Positions 47,466 through 56,784 of a DNA stretch of 64,000 nucleotides are shown here, piece by piece; position 1 is the first letter of the stretch; each line of letters starts with the position of its first letter. The stretch spans positions 53,313 through 117,312 of the forward strand of contig JAIXZA010000006.1 in the NCBI GenBank assembly GCA_027489965.1, written 5' to 3'. The notes below the pieces were generated by a model that was given only the letters and a program-made list of their open reading frames with translations, did no database searches and was not told where the DNA came from. The DNA comes from Verrucomicrobiaceae bacterium. GTDB taxonomy: Bacteria; Verrucomicrobiota; Verrucomicrobiia; Verrucomicrobiales; Verrucomicrobiaceae. Made by a program: the position numbers and the translations under genes.

Positions 47466-48587
47466 TTAGACGACGGTGCCCTTACTGCCGTTCTTTTTCT
47501 TCTTGGGCTTAGCGTTTCCACCAGGGATACCCTCGTCTTGGAGGATAGTGTCCTGGGGAAGTGGCGCTGACTCACTGTCGATTTTCGGCTGGGGCTCGCT
47601 GTAGGGGCTTTCTTTTTGATAGAGCTTCAGGCGCCCGGTGAACTCGGCTTCCAGGGCTTTACGCTCTTCGGCGGGAATGTCTTTGTCCTCGGCCAAGAGG
47701 GAAAGAGATTTTTTCTGCCAGAGGATGGCTTCAAAAAATTCCCCATTGCGGGCAAAGCAAGCAGCTTTGGTATCGATCATTTCGTAGCGCTGATCTTCAC
47801 CGGACTCGTCCATGATACGGAGGGCTCGCGCAGCAAACTGCACGGCTTGCTCTCCGTTTTGCAGGCTTTCATCAGGGCATGTGGCAAGAAACCAAGCTAG
47901 GTTGTTGGCCGACCATGGATCGTCGCTTTTCGCCGCGCGCTGATACCAGGCTCCAGCCCGGCGATAGTCGAGCGGCACGCCATTACCGGTGTAATACAGA
48001 TTGGCTAACTTACCCATGGCCATCACATGATCCTGCTGGGCAGCGCGCAGATAGTAGAGCGCGGCTTTGCTGACATTTTTCTCCACCCCGACACCACGCT
48101 CGAGCTTGGCGGCAAGGGCAGTTTGGGATTGTGCGTGATTCTGATCGGCGGCCTTTTGCAACCACTCAGTGGCTTTAGTGGGGTCTTGCTTGATGCCGCG
48201 ACCGAGGTCGAAGGCCATGGCCACGGCGAATTGGGCCGGGGCAAAGCCGTTATCAGCTGATTTGCGATACCAATCGACGGCTTTGGATTCGTCCTTTTTG
48301 ACGCCGACTCCGTCTTCATAAAGTGAACCCATGACAAATTGCGCTCGCAGGTGCTTTTGATTCGCGGCTTTTTCCATCCACACAAGGCCAGCGGATTCGT
48401 CCTTTTTCATGTCTTCTCCAGTGATCTGACGCAGGCCTAGTTCAAACTGTGCATCGGCATCTCCGCGCTTGGCCAGGGATTCTAATTCGGAGACATTGAA
48501 TCGCGGGCCGCCTTGGGCTCTGATGGATGGAGCATTAAGGCCAATGAAAACCAAAAAAGTAAGCAGGGCAAAGGGCAGACGTGTCAT
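47466..48587 (-). CDS. Sel1-like TPR repeat secreted protein
   Basis: Signal peptide; tandem DAQFELGLRQITGEDMKKDESAGLVWMEKAA, AQFVMGSLYEDGVGVKKDESKAVDWYRKSA, AQFAVAMAFDLGRGIKQDPTKATEWLQKAA. Confidence 0.92.
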   Translation of the reverse strand: MTRLPFALLTFLVFIGLNAPSIRAQGGPRFNVSELESLAKRGDADAQFELGLRQITGEDMKKDESAGLVWMEKAANQKHLRAQFVMGSLYEDGVGVKKDESKAVDWYRKSADNGFAPAQFAVAMAFDLGRGIKQDPTKATEWLQKAADQNHAQSQTALAAKLERGVGVEKNVSKAALYYLRAAQQDHVMAMGKLANLYYTGNGVPLDYRRAGAWYQRAAKSDDPWSANNLAWFLATCPDESLQNGEQAVQFAARALRIMDESGEDQRYEMIDTKAACFARNGEFFEAILWQKKSLSLLAEDKDIPAEERKALEAEFTGRLKLYQKESPYSEPQPKIDSESAPLPQDTILQDEGIPGGNAKPKKKKNGSKGTVV

Positions 48588-48660
48588 ACGGGTTGAAATT
48601 ACATTTGAAGATGCCGGTATCAGACTGTCAAAGCGGCAGAAAGCTCAATTTAGCTATGTT

Positions 48661-49383
48661 TTATCGCGACCAGCGAGCTCCAGAGCCGAGAGCCACCTTC
48701 CAGCCTCTGAGATGCATAAAAGAGTAATCGGTCTTGCCAATAGCACCCACCATGGGAGAGCCAGTGGCGCTTTTCCAGGCTTTGCTCATGCTTTCACCCG
48801 TGTGGCAGCCCCAGCTCTGGCAGTAGGCTTTGCGGGCAAAGGCACTGCGATTGAGGCGGCTTAACTCGGACTGATGAAGCCAGGCGGTGGAACCAGCGTA
48901 AATCTCTGAGCTGTAATCAAAAAGGAAGCAGTATTTGTTCGAGTGACCGAAGTACTCGAAGCCGGAGATTTTGGCCTGGCGTCGTGGCACGGTTTGGCTG
49001 CCACTGTTGATGTAATTAATCACATCATCCCCGGTGCGGAACCAGACAAGATTGATTTTATAAGTGTCGCGCACGGACTCGCAGTGAGCGGTGAGGGGGT
49101 CGTGATCAGCGGCCGCGCGGCGGAGATAGGCGTCACGATAGACCAGCCAGGTGATGATGGTGCCCTGGGGGGCTGTTTTTTGGATCTCCTGCATTCGCAC
49201 GCGGGCCGTGCGGACGAAGTTTCCCCACCAGCGATCATGTTGCTGTCCAGACTGCCGTAAGTCTTCCCATTGGCGCAGGGCCGGGCCGCCCGAACAAATG
49301 ATGTATTCTGTTTGTTGGGCACAAAGCAGGGAGCTACCACATAGCCATAGAGCCAGGACAAACAGAAGATTTTTCATGATCAA
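48661..49383 (-). CDS. Secreted hypothetical protein with possible clan-CD protease-like His/Cys motifs
   Basis: Signal peptide LLFVLALWLCGSSLLCAQ; ISGFEYFGHSNKYCFLFDY ... YCQSWGCHTGESMSKAWKSATGSPMVGAIGKTDYSF. Confidence 0.65.
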   Translation of the reverse strand: MIMKNLLFVLALWLCGSSLLCAQQTEYIICSGGPALRQWEDLRQSGQQHDRWWGNFVRTARVRMQEIQKTAPQGTIITWLVYRDAYLRRAAADHDPLTAHCESVRDTYKINLVWFRTGDDVINYINSGSQTVPRRQAKISGFEYFGHSNKYCFLFDYSSEIYAGSTAWLHQSELSRLNRSAFARKAYCQSWGCHTGESMSKAWKSATGSPMVGAIGKTDYSFMHLRGWKVALGSGARWSR

Positions 49384-49453
49384 GATTCGAAGACGAGAAG
49401 TAAAGCGAGAAGACGTTAAAGCAAAATGGATGCCGACGTTAGGTCCTTTTATC

Positions 49454-50170
49454 TTACTTCAGCGTCGTCAGTTTGAAGCTTTTGAACTGGACGACCATGG
49501 GTGGACCTTGATGAATTTGGAGCGCCAAGAGGCCTTCTTTAGGAGCGTTGGCCGCGTCTTCATCCGTTACGTCGATGGTTTGCATGCCATTGATGAAGTG
49601 CTGCACATGGTTGCCTTTGGCGATGATTTTGTATTCGTTCCAGTCTTCAGATTTGATGGCGGCTTGGATGTCGGCGCTCACGCCAACTGTGCCAGCTTGC
49701 TCGACGACTGGCTTTTTGCCATCGGCACCTGGTTTGATGACGGTCTTTTCGCCGCGCTTGGCTAAGATGCCACGACCTTTTTCTTCATAAAGAATACCGC
49801 TGTAGGTCTTACCAGCCTCAAAGTCAGCCTGATAACCACTGATGATCGGGCCAAAAGCACCTGGAGCTAGCTCCTTGCTGCGATACTGAACACCTGAATT
49901 ACCTTTTTCGATCCGATATTGAAAAGTGAGTTCAAAGTCGCCGACGGTACCGCCTTTCCAGACGAGGAAAGTGTTGTGCTTGATGATCCCTTTGGTCGGG
50001 TCCGCGGGGTCAGGTGGTGTAATGCCGGTGATGGTGCCTTCTTTGACGCTCCAGAGATCCTCATTTCCCTCCCATCCGGTGAGGTCGGTGCCATTGAAGA
50101 TAGAAATGTCTTCAGCAAGGGCTGGAAGGGCGAGTACGGCGAGCAGGGCGAGAGTACGGATGGATTGCAT
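49454..50170 (-). CDS. DUF1080 (3-keto-disaccharide hydrolase-like) secreted protein
   Basis: DISIFNGTDLTGWEGNEDLWSVKEGTITG; DFELTFQYRIEKGNSGVQYRSKE; GPPMVVQFKSFKLTTL. Confidence 0.9.
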   Translation of the reverse strand: MQSIRTLALLAVLALPALAEDISIFNGTDLTGWEGNEDLWSVKEGTITGITPPDPADPTKGIIKHNTFLVWKGGTVGDFELTFQYRIEKGNSGVQYRSKELAPGAFGPIISGYQADFEAGKTYSGILYEEKGRGILAKRGEKTVIKPGADGKKPVVEQAGTVGVSADIQAAIKSEDWNEYKIIAKGNHVQHFINGMQTIDVTDEDAANAPKEGLLALQIHQGPPMVVQFKSFKLTTLK

Positions 50171-50507
50171 GGTGGGCGGTTTTAACGCGGCAGACTCCTT
50201 TTGTCTATCGCTTTGCTTCAGTCCTAGAACGACCATCTTTCATTTCGGAAGGTTTAGATCGCCTTTGCCGACTACTTTACTGGGTTGTTTTGACTGGCAT
50301 TGGCGCGCCATGACGCGATCCGCTATTTTCCAGATGAATCTCTAGCATTAAAAATGTCTGGCTATCAGTGGATTCAGCTTGGCAAACCCTATCATTTCTT
50401 GATAAAAATGATAACACGGAGATTATTTAGAGAGGTTGAAGACGAAAAAGGAATCGCAAAATTGAACCCCTGTGTCATTCTTGAGGCTTCACTTCGGCAC
50501 AACAACC

Positions 50508-51173
50508 ATGGCACAACCTCTCGGACAGAAACTTAAGGCAGCACGCGAACAGCGAGGCCTCAGTTTACTTGATGCCTCTCACGCGACGAAAATCCCAGTG
50601 CAACGTTTGCACTACTTAGAAACGGACAATTTTGCGGGTTTCGGCAGTCTTACATACGCGCGAGCTTTCTTGCGCCGTTACAGTGAGTATTTGAAAGTGA
50701 ATGCTGAGGACATGCTTGATGATCTGCCTGGCGGAGTACTAGGTGGCCCACGTGATTATCGCTATCTCACGGAAAATCATGGTTCTTGGGTAGCTCCTCG
50801 GGGTGCGTCAGTGGGTCGCTTATCAAACGCCCCGACAAGACAGCACACACGCAAATCGCCCGTGCCGGCTGGTCTTTGCATCTTCTTCCTTGTGCTCGTT
50901 GGAACAGGCATCTGGGGTAAATATGTCGCGGAGGATCGCATCACTGCATCTCAGCAGTTGATCGAGGTCAAAAAAGTATCGTCAGTCCAAGAAGTCCTTT
51001 TGCCAAAGCCCGTGATCATGCAGGAAACTCAAGCGGTCACCTTGACCACCAATGCCCAAGTATTCCGCACTCCTGAGCCAAGCACGCAGATTTTAAAGGC
51101 TGTTCCGCTTAGTTCTGAAGAAATTGAAAAACTAAACGCAAACCCAGCTGGAAAAGCTGAGTTAGTCGATTAA
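50508..51173 (+). CDS. RodZ-like helix-turn-helix membrane protein
   Basis: LGQKLKAAREQRGLSLLDASHATKIPVQRLHYLETDNFAGFGSLTYARAFLRRYSEYLKVN; single TM segment. Confidence 0.8.
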   Translation: MAQPLGQKLKAAREQRGLSLLDASHATKIPVQRLHYLETDNFAGFGSLTYARAFLRRYSEYLKVNAEDMLDDLPGGVLGGPRDYRYLTENHGSWVAPRGASVGRLSNAPTRQHTRKSPVPAGLCIFFLVLVGTGIWGKYVAEDRITASQQLIEVKKVSSVQEVLLPKPVIMQETQAVTLTTNAQVFRTPEPSTQILKAVPLSSEEIEKLNANPAGKAELVD

Positions 51174-51181
51174 GTGTCGAC

Positions 51182-51499
51182 ATGCCTGAATCTGTGCTTC
51201 CTAAACGCTGGTGGCTGATGCCCCTGCTGTTCGCCATTGTTTTCATTGGATCTCTTGTAGTCGCTTGGAACTGCGATGAGACGGCGAAAGAGATTCTAGC
51301 GAAGTCTTTTTTCACCATTGCGGGAACTCTGGCATCACCGTTCATTTTGGAGACATCCGTCGCGCTCGCCGGGTTAACGATTGTCCTGGTTTTTAATGAG
51401 TACCGGCGGCTAAAAGACGGCCCAGATTGGGTCGAGATGGAAGTGAAGACCGAAGATTCTCTGAGCCAAGAATCCAATGAGGCGAATGGTGCATCTTGA
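51182..51499 (+). CDS. Small membrane protein of unknown function
   Basis: 105 aa, two hydrophobic segments, directly downstream of the RodZ-like gene. Confidence 0.55.
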   Translation: MPESVLPKRWWLMPLLFAIVFIGSLVVAWNCDETAKEILAKSFFTIAGTLASPFILETSVALAGLTIVLVFNEYRRLKDGPDWVEMEVKTEDSLSQESNEANGAS

Positions 51500-51584
51500 T
51501 TGCAGAGACCTTTAAGTAGTCTGACTTCATTCAAGACATTCCTTGCAACCGCTGTGGAACGTGTATGTTCGTCATCCGCGAAAC

Positions 51585-51658
51585 TACCCCTTGGTGTAAT
51601 GGTAACATAACAGATTCTGACTCTGTTGTTCAAGGTTCGAGTCCTTGAGGGGTAGCCA
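51585..51658 (+). tRNA. tRNA-Gln (CTG)
   Basis: TACCCCTTGGTGTAATGGTAACATAACAGATTCTGACTCTGTTGTTCAAGGTTCGAGTCCTTGAGGGGTAGCCA; anticodon stem ACAGA/TCTGT, loop TTCTGAC. Confidence 0.93.
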
Positions 51659-51727
51659 CTTGTAATAAACCATGTGGCGTGTGCCATGACAGCAAACGAT
51701 TGAAGCTCAATTTTAACTGCCAACTCA

Positions 51728-52249
51728 ATGAACGCTGAATCTGTCTCTCCTGCTTCCACGGAAACATCCCTTTGGAAAGGTCATACCTCCCAGTGGGTTC
51801 ACGTTTGGTATTACTTCTTCTGTGTTCTACTCATTGCCGCAGCGCTTGGTGGCATGCCATTCACCGCAGGCCTTTCTGCCATCGGTCTGATCGTCCCACT
51901 CTTGATGTGGATCATCCGCTGGTGGATGACGAAGAGCACATCCTACGAATTGACCACTCAGCGCCTGAAGATCGCCAGCGGCATCATGAATCGTAAGCTG
52001 GATGAACTTGAGCTCTTTCGCGTGAAGGATTACGCCATGGATCAGCCCTTGGCTTTGCGCATGGTTGGTTTGGGAAATCTCACCTTAATCACCAGTGACG
52101 CCACCTCGCCAACAGTGGCTATTCGTGCCATTGCCAATGTGGAGGAGGTGCGGGAAAAACTACGCACCGCCGTGCAGTCCGAGCGTGACCGCAAGCGTGT
52201 GCGCGAGATGGATGTGGAAAATTTCGGTGGTGGAGCCGTTTCCGCTTAG
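51728..52249 (+). CDS. PH domain-containing (bPH2-like) membrane protein
   Basis: Two TM segments, then TSYELTTQRLKIASGIMNRKLDELELFRVKDYAMDQPLALRMVGLGNLTLITSD. Confidence 0.88.
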   Translation: MNAESVSPASTETSLWKGHTSQWVHVWYYFFCVLLIAAALGGMPFTAGLSAIGLIVPLLMWIIRWWMTKSTSYELTTQRLKIASGIMNRKLDELELFRVKDYAMDQPLALRMVGLGNLTLITSDATSPTVAIRAIANVEEVREKLRTAVQSERDRKRVREMDVENFGGGAVSA

Positions 52250-52255
52250 ACTTGC

Positions 52256-52696
52256 TTATTCATCCCCACTGAGCACAACGCTGCCTGTCGCTAACTTGGT
52301 GCCGTCTGACGTGGTGATTTCACCGCTGATTTGGACGAGGCCAGGCATCACGGCGTCTCGTTTGACTTGGATGGTCAGTGTCTGTCCTGGGGGAATGCTG
52401 CCGAGAATTTTAAACTGGCGGACGGCAGTGAGGCGGACATTTTTCAATGGATGATCACCGCGATCACTCTGGGCTAAAATACCACCGAGCTGGGCTAGCG
52501 CCTCGATCATGATCACGCCAGGAAGCATGGGGTTGCCCGGAAAATGCCCTTCTAGGAAGGCCTCATCTCCCTTCAGCGTCCAGCGCGCGATGGCGGAGAC
52601 ACCCGATTGCACTTCTACGAGTTCATCGATGAATCGAAACGCGGGACCATGAGGCAAGGCGGAAAGAGCTTGGACAAGCGGAGATGAGTGAGACAT
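52256..52696 (-). CDS. fabZ: FabZ/FabA-type beta-hydroxyacyl-ACP dehydratase
   Basis: LPHGPAFRFIDELVEV; DEAFLEGHFPGNPMLPGVIMIEALAQLGGILA. Confidence 0.85.
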   Translation of the reverse strand: MSHSSPLVQALSALPHGPAFRFIDELVEVQSGVSAIARWTLKGDEAFLEGHFPGNPMLPGVIMIEALAQLGGILAQSDRGDHPLKNVRLTAVRQFKILGSIPPGQTLTIQVKRDAVMPGLVQISGEITTSDGTKLATGSVVLSGDE

Positions 52697-52793
52697 ATTT
52701 CCTTACTCGTTACTCATGAAGACAGCGTCTGACAATCCTCAATGCATGAACTCCAGCCAATGCTGGTGGGAATGAACGATCAGACTTGATTCC

Positions 52794-53564
52794 ATGGCCC
52801 CTTTGTCTCTGATCGACCGACTACGTTTCGTGGCTTCTGCTACGATCTTGCTTCTTTACTGGATCGCCTGGGCTGCGACACTTTTACCCCTGAGTTTTAT
52901 CACTGCCAAATTGACTGGCGGTCAGCGCGGGCGTGAGTTGGGTCAGGCTGTCTTGAAGGTTTTTTTTGGTGGCTTTGTGAAGCTGCTGAAAGTTCTAGGC
53001 GTCATCGAGTGCGAGTTTGTAGGCTTCGATCGCCTGCGTGCGCAGGTTGGGCCAATGATCATCGCCCCAAATCATCCTGCGCTTTGGGATGCCGTAGTGG
53101 TCATCTCTGAAATTGATCGCGTTTCATGTGTCATGAAGGCCTCTTTATTGCACAATCCGTTGCTTTTTTGTGGTTCGACAGCGGCTGGCTTTATTTCAAA
53201 TGAACCGTCTCATAAAATGATGCGCAACTGCATCGAGCGTCTGCGTGGGAATGAACGGCTGGTTTTTTTTCCTGAGGGCACGCGTACCCGGCCAGAAAAT
53301 GGCTGTATGAATCCACTGACAGGAGGCTTGGCGGTGATCGCTAAAAACTCAGGTGCACCTGTCTGGCCGATTTTTATCCAGACAAGCAGTCCCTATCTCA
53401 GTAAAGGTTGGACTATCTGGCGACTACCATCTCGAAAAATCCGGCTACGTCTTACCGTTGGGGAGCCGATGCAGCATCCACCCGAGATGGATTCGCACAC
53501 CTTTTTGGAGATTCTGCGTCAACGTTACATTGACGCAGAGTGCGGTGTCAGGAGTGAAATCTAG
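52794..53564 (+). CDS. 1-acyl-sn-glycerol-3-phosphate acyltransferase (PlsC family)
   Basis: MIIAPNHPALWDAVVVIS (HxxxxD variant NHPALWD), VFFPEGTRTRPENG. Confidence 0.85.
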   Translation: MAPLSLIDRLRFVASATILLLYWIAWAATLLPLSFITAKLTGGQRGRELGQAVLKVFFGGFVKLLKVLGVIECEFVGFDRLRAQVGPMIIAPNHPALWDAVVVISEIDRVSCVMKASLLHNPLLFCGSTAAGFISNEPSHKMMRNCIERLRGNERLVFFPEGTRTRPENGCMNPLTGGLAVIAKNSGAPVWPIFIQTSSPYLSKGWTIWRLPSRKIRLRLTVGEPMQHPPEMDSHTFLEILRQRYIDAECGVRSEI

Positions 53565-54718
53565 ACCTGTGGGTTGCCACTGCGTTGCTCATCCTCACGG
53601 GCGAGTTCTTCAGTGGTCTTTTCGGCCATGGGCTTTTCTTCGGCAGCAGGTTCATCTTCGTCAGGCATGACGGAGCCTTGATCTTCGCCTTCATCGATCT
53701 CATCACTCATGGCGATGGTGTTCGCGGCTTTTTCGATCTCTGGCGGCGGTGCCGAAGGTGTGGCACGAGGTTTTTGGTACTCGTCTTCTTGATCCTTGTC
53801 GTCCTCAGAGAACCAGGGGTTGTAGCTTTCATTGTCCCAGTCGTCCTTCACGGATTCTTCCAGCTCTTTTTCATCCTTGGCCAGTTCAGCGTAGTATTCG
53901 GGATAGGCTTCCTTGTCCTTCTTTTCCATGAAGTAGGCTAAGATGACGCAAATGCCGTACAGCACATATAGGGGACCCGACATAAGCAGAAGAGTCAGGA
54001 TGTCCGGCGTCGGTGTGATGACGGCCGCAAAGATCATGATCGCGATCAAGGCATAACGCCAGGTGGCCTTCATGATTTTGAAATTCAGGATGTCTAATTT
54101 CACCAAAGCCATGACGATCACCGGCAGCTCAAAGGCGATGCCGAAGACGAGAATGAAGCGTGTGGTGAAGGTGACGTAGTTGTCCAGCGTCCACTGCTGT
54201 GTGGCTCCGACAGAGGCTGAGAATTCGGAGAAAAAGATCAGCGCTCTCGGTAGCACCTGCCAGTAAGCAAAGGAACAACCGCCGAGAAAAAGGCCCGTAC
54301 CGATAGCGATGGCGGGGAAGAGAAGTTTTTTCTCGTTCGTCTTTAATCCTGGAAGAATGAACTGAAGCAGGAAGATCAACAGCAGCGGAAAGGAGGCGAT
54401 CACTGCGGCAATCAGTGAGACATTCACCGCCATCATGAACGGACCTGCGATGTCGATATTGATCAGAAGTTTGCGCGCGGCATCAATGTCCACGGCGAAT
54501 CCAGCGAGCACCATCGGGTAAAGCAGGACATTAAAAAGATGCTGATAAAATCCAAAGGCGACAAAGGCTGAGATAAGAAGCGTCATTGCCATACGCACGA
54601 GCATGGTGCGCAAGTCTTCCAGGTGATCTAAAAAGGGTTTCTCCTCATCTTCTGCAGAGAGGTTCATCGCGACTTTTTCGCGTGCTTTAAAAACTTTGTT
54701 CAGGATGCCGTGCCACAT
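53561..54718 (-). CDS. tatC: Sec-independent protein translocase TatC, with long acidic C-terminal extension
   Basis: FLDHLEDLRTMLVRM; FELPVIVMALVKLDI; ALIAIMIFAAVITPTPDILTLLLMSGPLYVLYGI; tail rich in D/E. Confidence 0.92.
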   Translation of the reverse strand: MWHGILNKVFKAREKVAMNLSAEDEEKPFLDHLEDLRTMLVRMAMTLLISAFVAFGFYQHLFNVLLYPMVLAGFAVDIDAARKLLINIDIAGPFMMAVNVSLIAAVIASFPLLLIFLLQFILPGLKTNEKKLLFPAIAIGTGLFLGGCSFAYWQVLPRALIFFSEFSASVGATQQWTLDNYVTFTTRFILVFGIAFELPVIVMALVKLDILNFKIMKATWRYALIAIMIFAAVITPTPDILTLLLMSGPLYVLYGICVILAYFMEKKDKEAYPEYYAELAKDEKELEESVKDDWDNESYNPWFSEDDKDQEDEYQKPRATPSAPPPEIEKAANTIAMSDEIDEGEDQGSVMPDEDEPAAEEKPMAEKTTEELAREDEQRSGNPQV

Positions 54719-54745
54719 AAAAATTGAAATACTGGGGGGATTTTC

Positions 54746-55360
54746 TCAAAGGGTGCCAACCGCTGCCATCCGCGCGTATAGGGCCAGCGTCAGGGCGTTG
54801 GTGATCTCATTGTCAGCGATCATCCTCCGTAATTCCTCTGGACCAACCAATCGCGCAGGGCTGATGTGCTCGCTTCCATCCAATTCTGGACGGCTGACGA
54901 CGCAAACGGGCTCCGCTCTGAATAAGTAAACGTGCTCGTCAGTGAATCCTTGCGAGGGAAGAAACCAGCCCATGGGGGTGAGTTTTCCCTCTGTTGCCAG
55001 GGCGTAGCCGGTTTCCTCTTTCAGCTCGCGCAGGGCTGTCTCGATGACACGCTCACAAGTAATATTGCTAACCGCACAATCGATCTGTCCGGCTGGAAAT
55101 TCAATGCAGCTCTGGCGCACGGGGATGCGCTCCTGTTCGATGAGCACAAATTCGCCATTCTCAGTGACCGGGGCGATGGCGACAGCGGCTTTTCGCTTCA
55201 CGATTAACCAAGGCACCGCTTTTTCTCGACGGTTCGGCGTGAGAGTCTCAACGCGGTCCACACTGACGTGGGGATGCTCAAAGAGACGTTCCTCACGGAC
55301 ACCATCCCAGCCATCACGCGACTGCTCGTGAAAGAGTGGAAATGTCACTCCCTGACTCAT
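54746..55360 (-). CDS. NUDIX hydrolase (ADP-ribose pyrophosphatase-like)
   Basis: EFPAGQIDCAVSNITCERVIETALRELKEETGYALATEGKLTPMGWFLPSQGFTDEHVYLF. Confidence 0.9.
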   Translation of the reverse strand: MSQGVTFPLFHEQSRDGWDGVREERLFEHPHVSVDRVETLTPNRREKAVPWLIVKRKAAVAIAPVTENGEFVLIEQERIPVRQSCIEFPAGQIDCAVSNITCERVIETALRELKEETGYALATEGKLTPMGWFLPSQGFTDEHVYLFRAEPVCVVSRPELDGSEHISPARLVGPEELRRMIADNEITNALTLALYARMAAVGTL

Positions 55361-56724
55361 TGCGAAAGCGCCTCCTTCCAGCGGGCGATCTGAGCTGTGA
55401 CATTGTGCGGGGAGGGCGCGCCAATGCCTTTCCTAGCAGCAAGGGCAGTCTCCAGATTCAGGCAGGCAAAGAGGTCGGACTCAAAGGCGGATGAAAACTC
55501 CTGATACTTGGACAGTGGGATATCCGCAAAGGCCACTTTTTCTGCAATGGAATGAGCCACGAGTTTCCCGATGACTTCATGCGCTGAACGGAATGGCACG
55601 CCGTGGTTCACCAAGTAATCAGCTAGGTCCGTTGCTAAAAGCATGGGGTCGCTCGTCGCCGCGCGCGTGCGAGTTTCGTTAACTTCCATGCCCGCCATCA
55701 TTTCGGCAAAGACGGCTAGAGCGGCCTTGATCGTATCGATGCTATCAAAAAGCGGTTCTTTGTCCTCCTGCATGTCCCGATTGTAGGTCATCGGCAGACC
55801 TTTGAGCAGCGTTAGCAGTGCCATCAGATTGCCGATGAGGCGGCCGGATTTTCCACGGGTCAGCTCAGCCACATCGGGGTTCTTTTTCTGCGGCATCAAT
55901 GACGAGCCCGTCGTGTGGGCATCACTCAGGGTGATGAAACCAAATTCGGCGCTGCACCAGAGGATCACGTCTTCACTCAGGCGGGAGAGATGCACACCGC
56001 AAAGAGCGATGCTGAAAAGCACCTCAGCAGCAAAGTCGCGATCACTCACCGCATCCATGCTGTTTTGAGTCACACCATCAAAGCCAAGCTCCGCAGCCAT
56101 GAATTCGCGATCTAAAATGATCGTCGAACCCGCCAGCGCTCCGGAACCCAGAGGGCAGACATTGAGTCGCTTGTTAGCATCAGCCAGACGAGCAGAATCA
56201 CGGCTCAGCATTTCCACATAGGCTAGCAAATGATGCGCAAAAAGCACTGGCTGACCACGCTGGAGATGGGTGTAGCCCGGCACCACGGCATGGCCACTTC
56301 GTTCTGCCGCCTCGACGAGAGCACGTTGCAGACTTTGAATCAGAGAAATGATCTCCTGCACGGCATCCCGAGTGTAGAGCCGCACGTCCGTGGCCACCTG
56401 ATCATTGCGACTGCGTGCCGTGTGTAGCTTGGCACCTGCTGGGCCGATACGACGCGTCAGTTCAGACTCGATGTTCATGTGCACATCTTCCAGAGACTGC
56501 TTGAATTCAAACTGCCCAGCTTCGATCTCTTGGCGGATTTCCAGCAATCCTTTTTCGATGGCTGACTGCTCATCAGACGTGATGATTCCTGCCTTCAGCA
56601 GTCCCTTGGATTGGGCGATAGAGCCACGGATATCGTGCGCATAAAGCCTCCAGTCAAAGGACACAGATTGGCCATAACTCTGGACGAGCTGGCTGGTGGG
56701 CTGAGAGAAGCGACCTTTCCACAT
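55357..56724 (-). CDS. argH: Argininosuccinate lyase
   Basis: MWKGRFSQPTSQLVQSYGQSVSFDWRLY; KLHTARSRNDQVATDVRLYTRDA; GYTHLQRGQPVLFAHHLLAY; TTGSSLMPQKKNPDVAELTRGKSGRLIG. Confidence 0.96.
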   Translation of the reverse strand: MWKGRFSQPTSQLVQSYGQSVSFDWRLYAHDIRGSIAQSKGLLKAGIITSDEQSAIEKGLLEIRQEIEAGQFEFKQSLEDVHMNIESELTRRIGPAGAKLHTARSRNDQVATDVRLYTRDAVQEIISLIQSLQRALVEAAERSGHAVVPGYTHLQRGQPVLFAHHLLAYVEMLSRDSARLADANKRLNVCPLGSGALAGSTIILDREFMAAELGFDGVTQNSMDAVSDRDFAAEVLFSIALCGVHLSRLSEDVILWCSAEFGFITLSDAHTTGSSLMPQKKNPDVAELTRGKSGRLIGNLMALLTLLKGLPMTYNRDMQEDKEPLFDSIDTIKAALAVFAEMMAGMEVNETRTRAATSDPMLLATDLADYLVNHGVPFRSAHEVIGKLVAHSIAEKVAFADIPLSKYQEFSSAFESDLFACLNLETALAARKGIGAPSPHNVTAQIARWKEALSQ

Positions 56725-56784
56725 AGAATTTTATAAAGACGGGCGCAGAGAGTAGCGGTAAACACCGAGGGTGCAACCTGCGGC

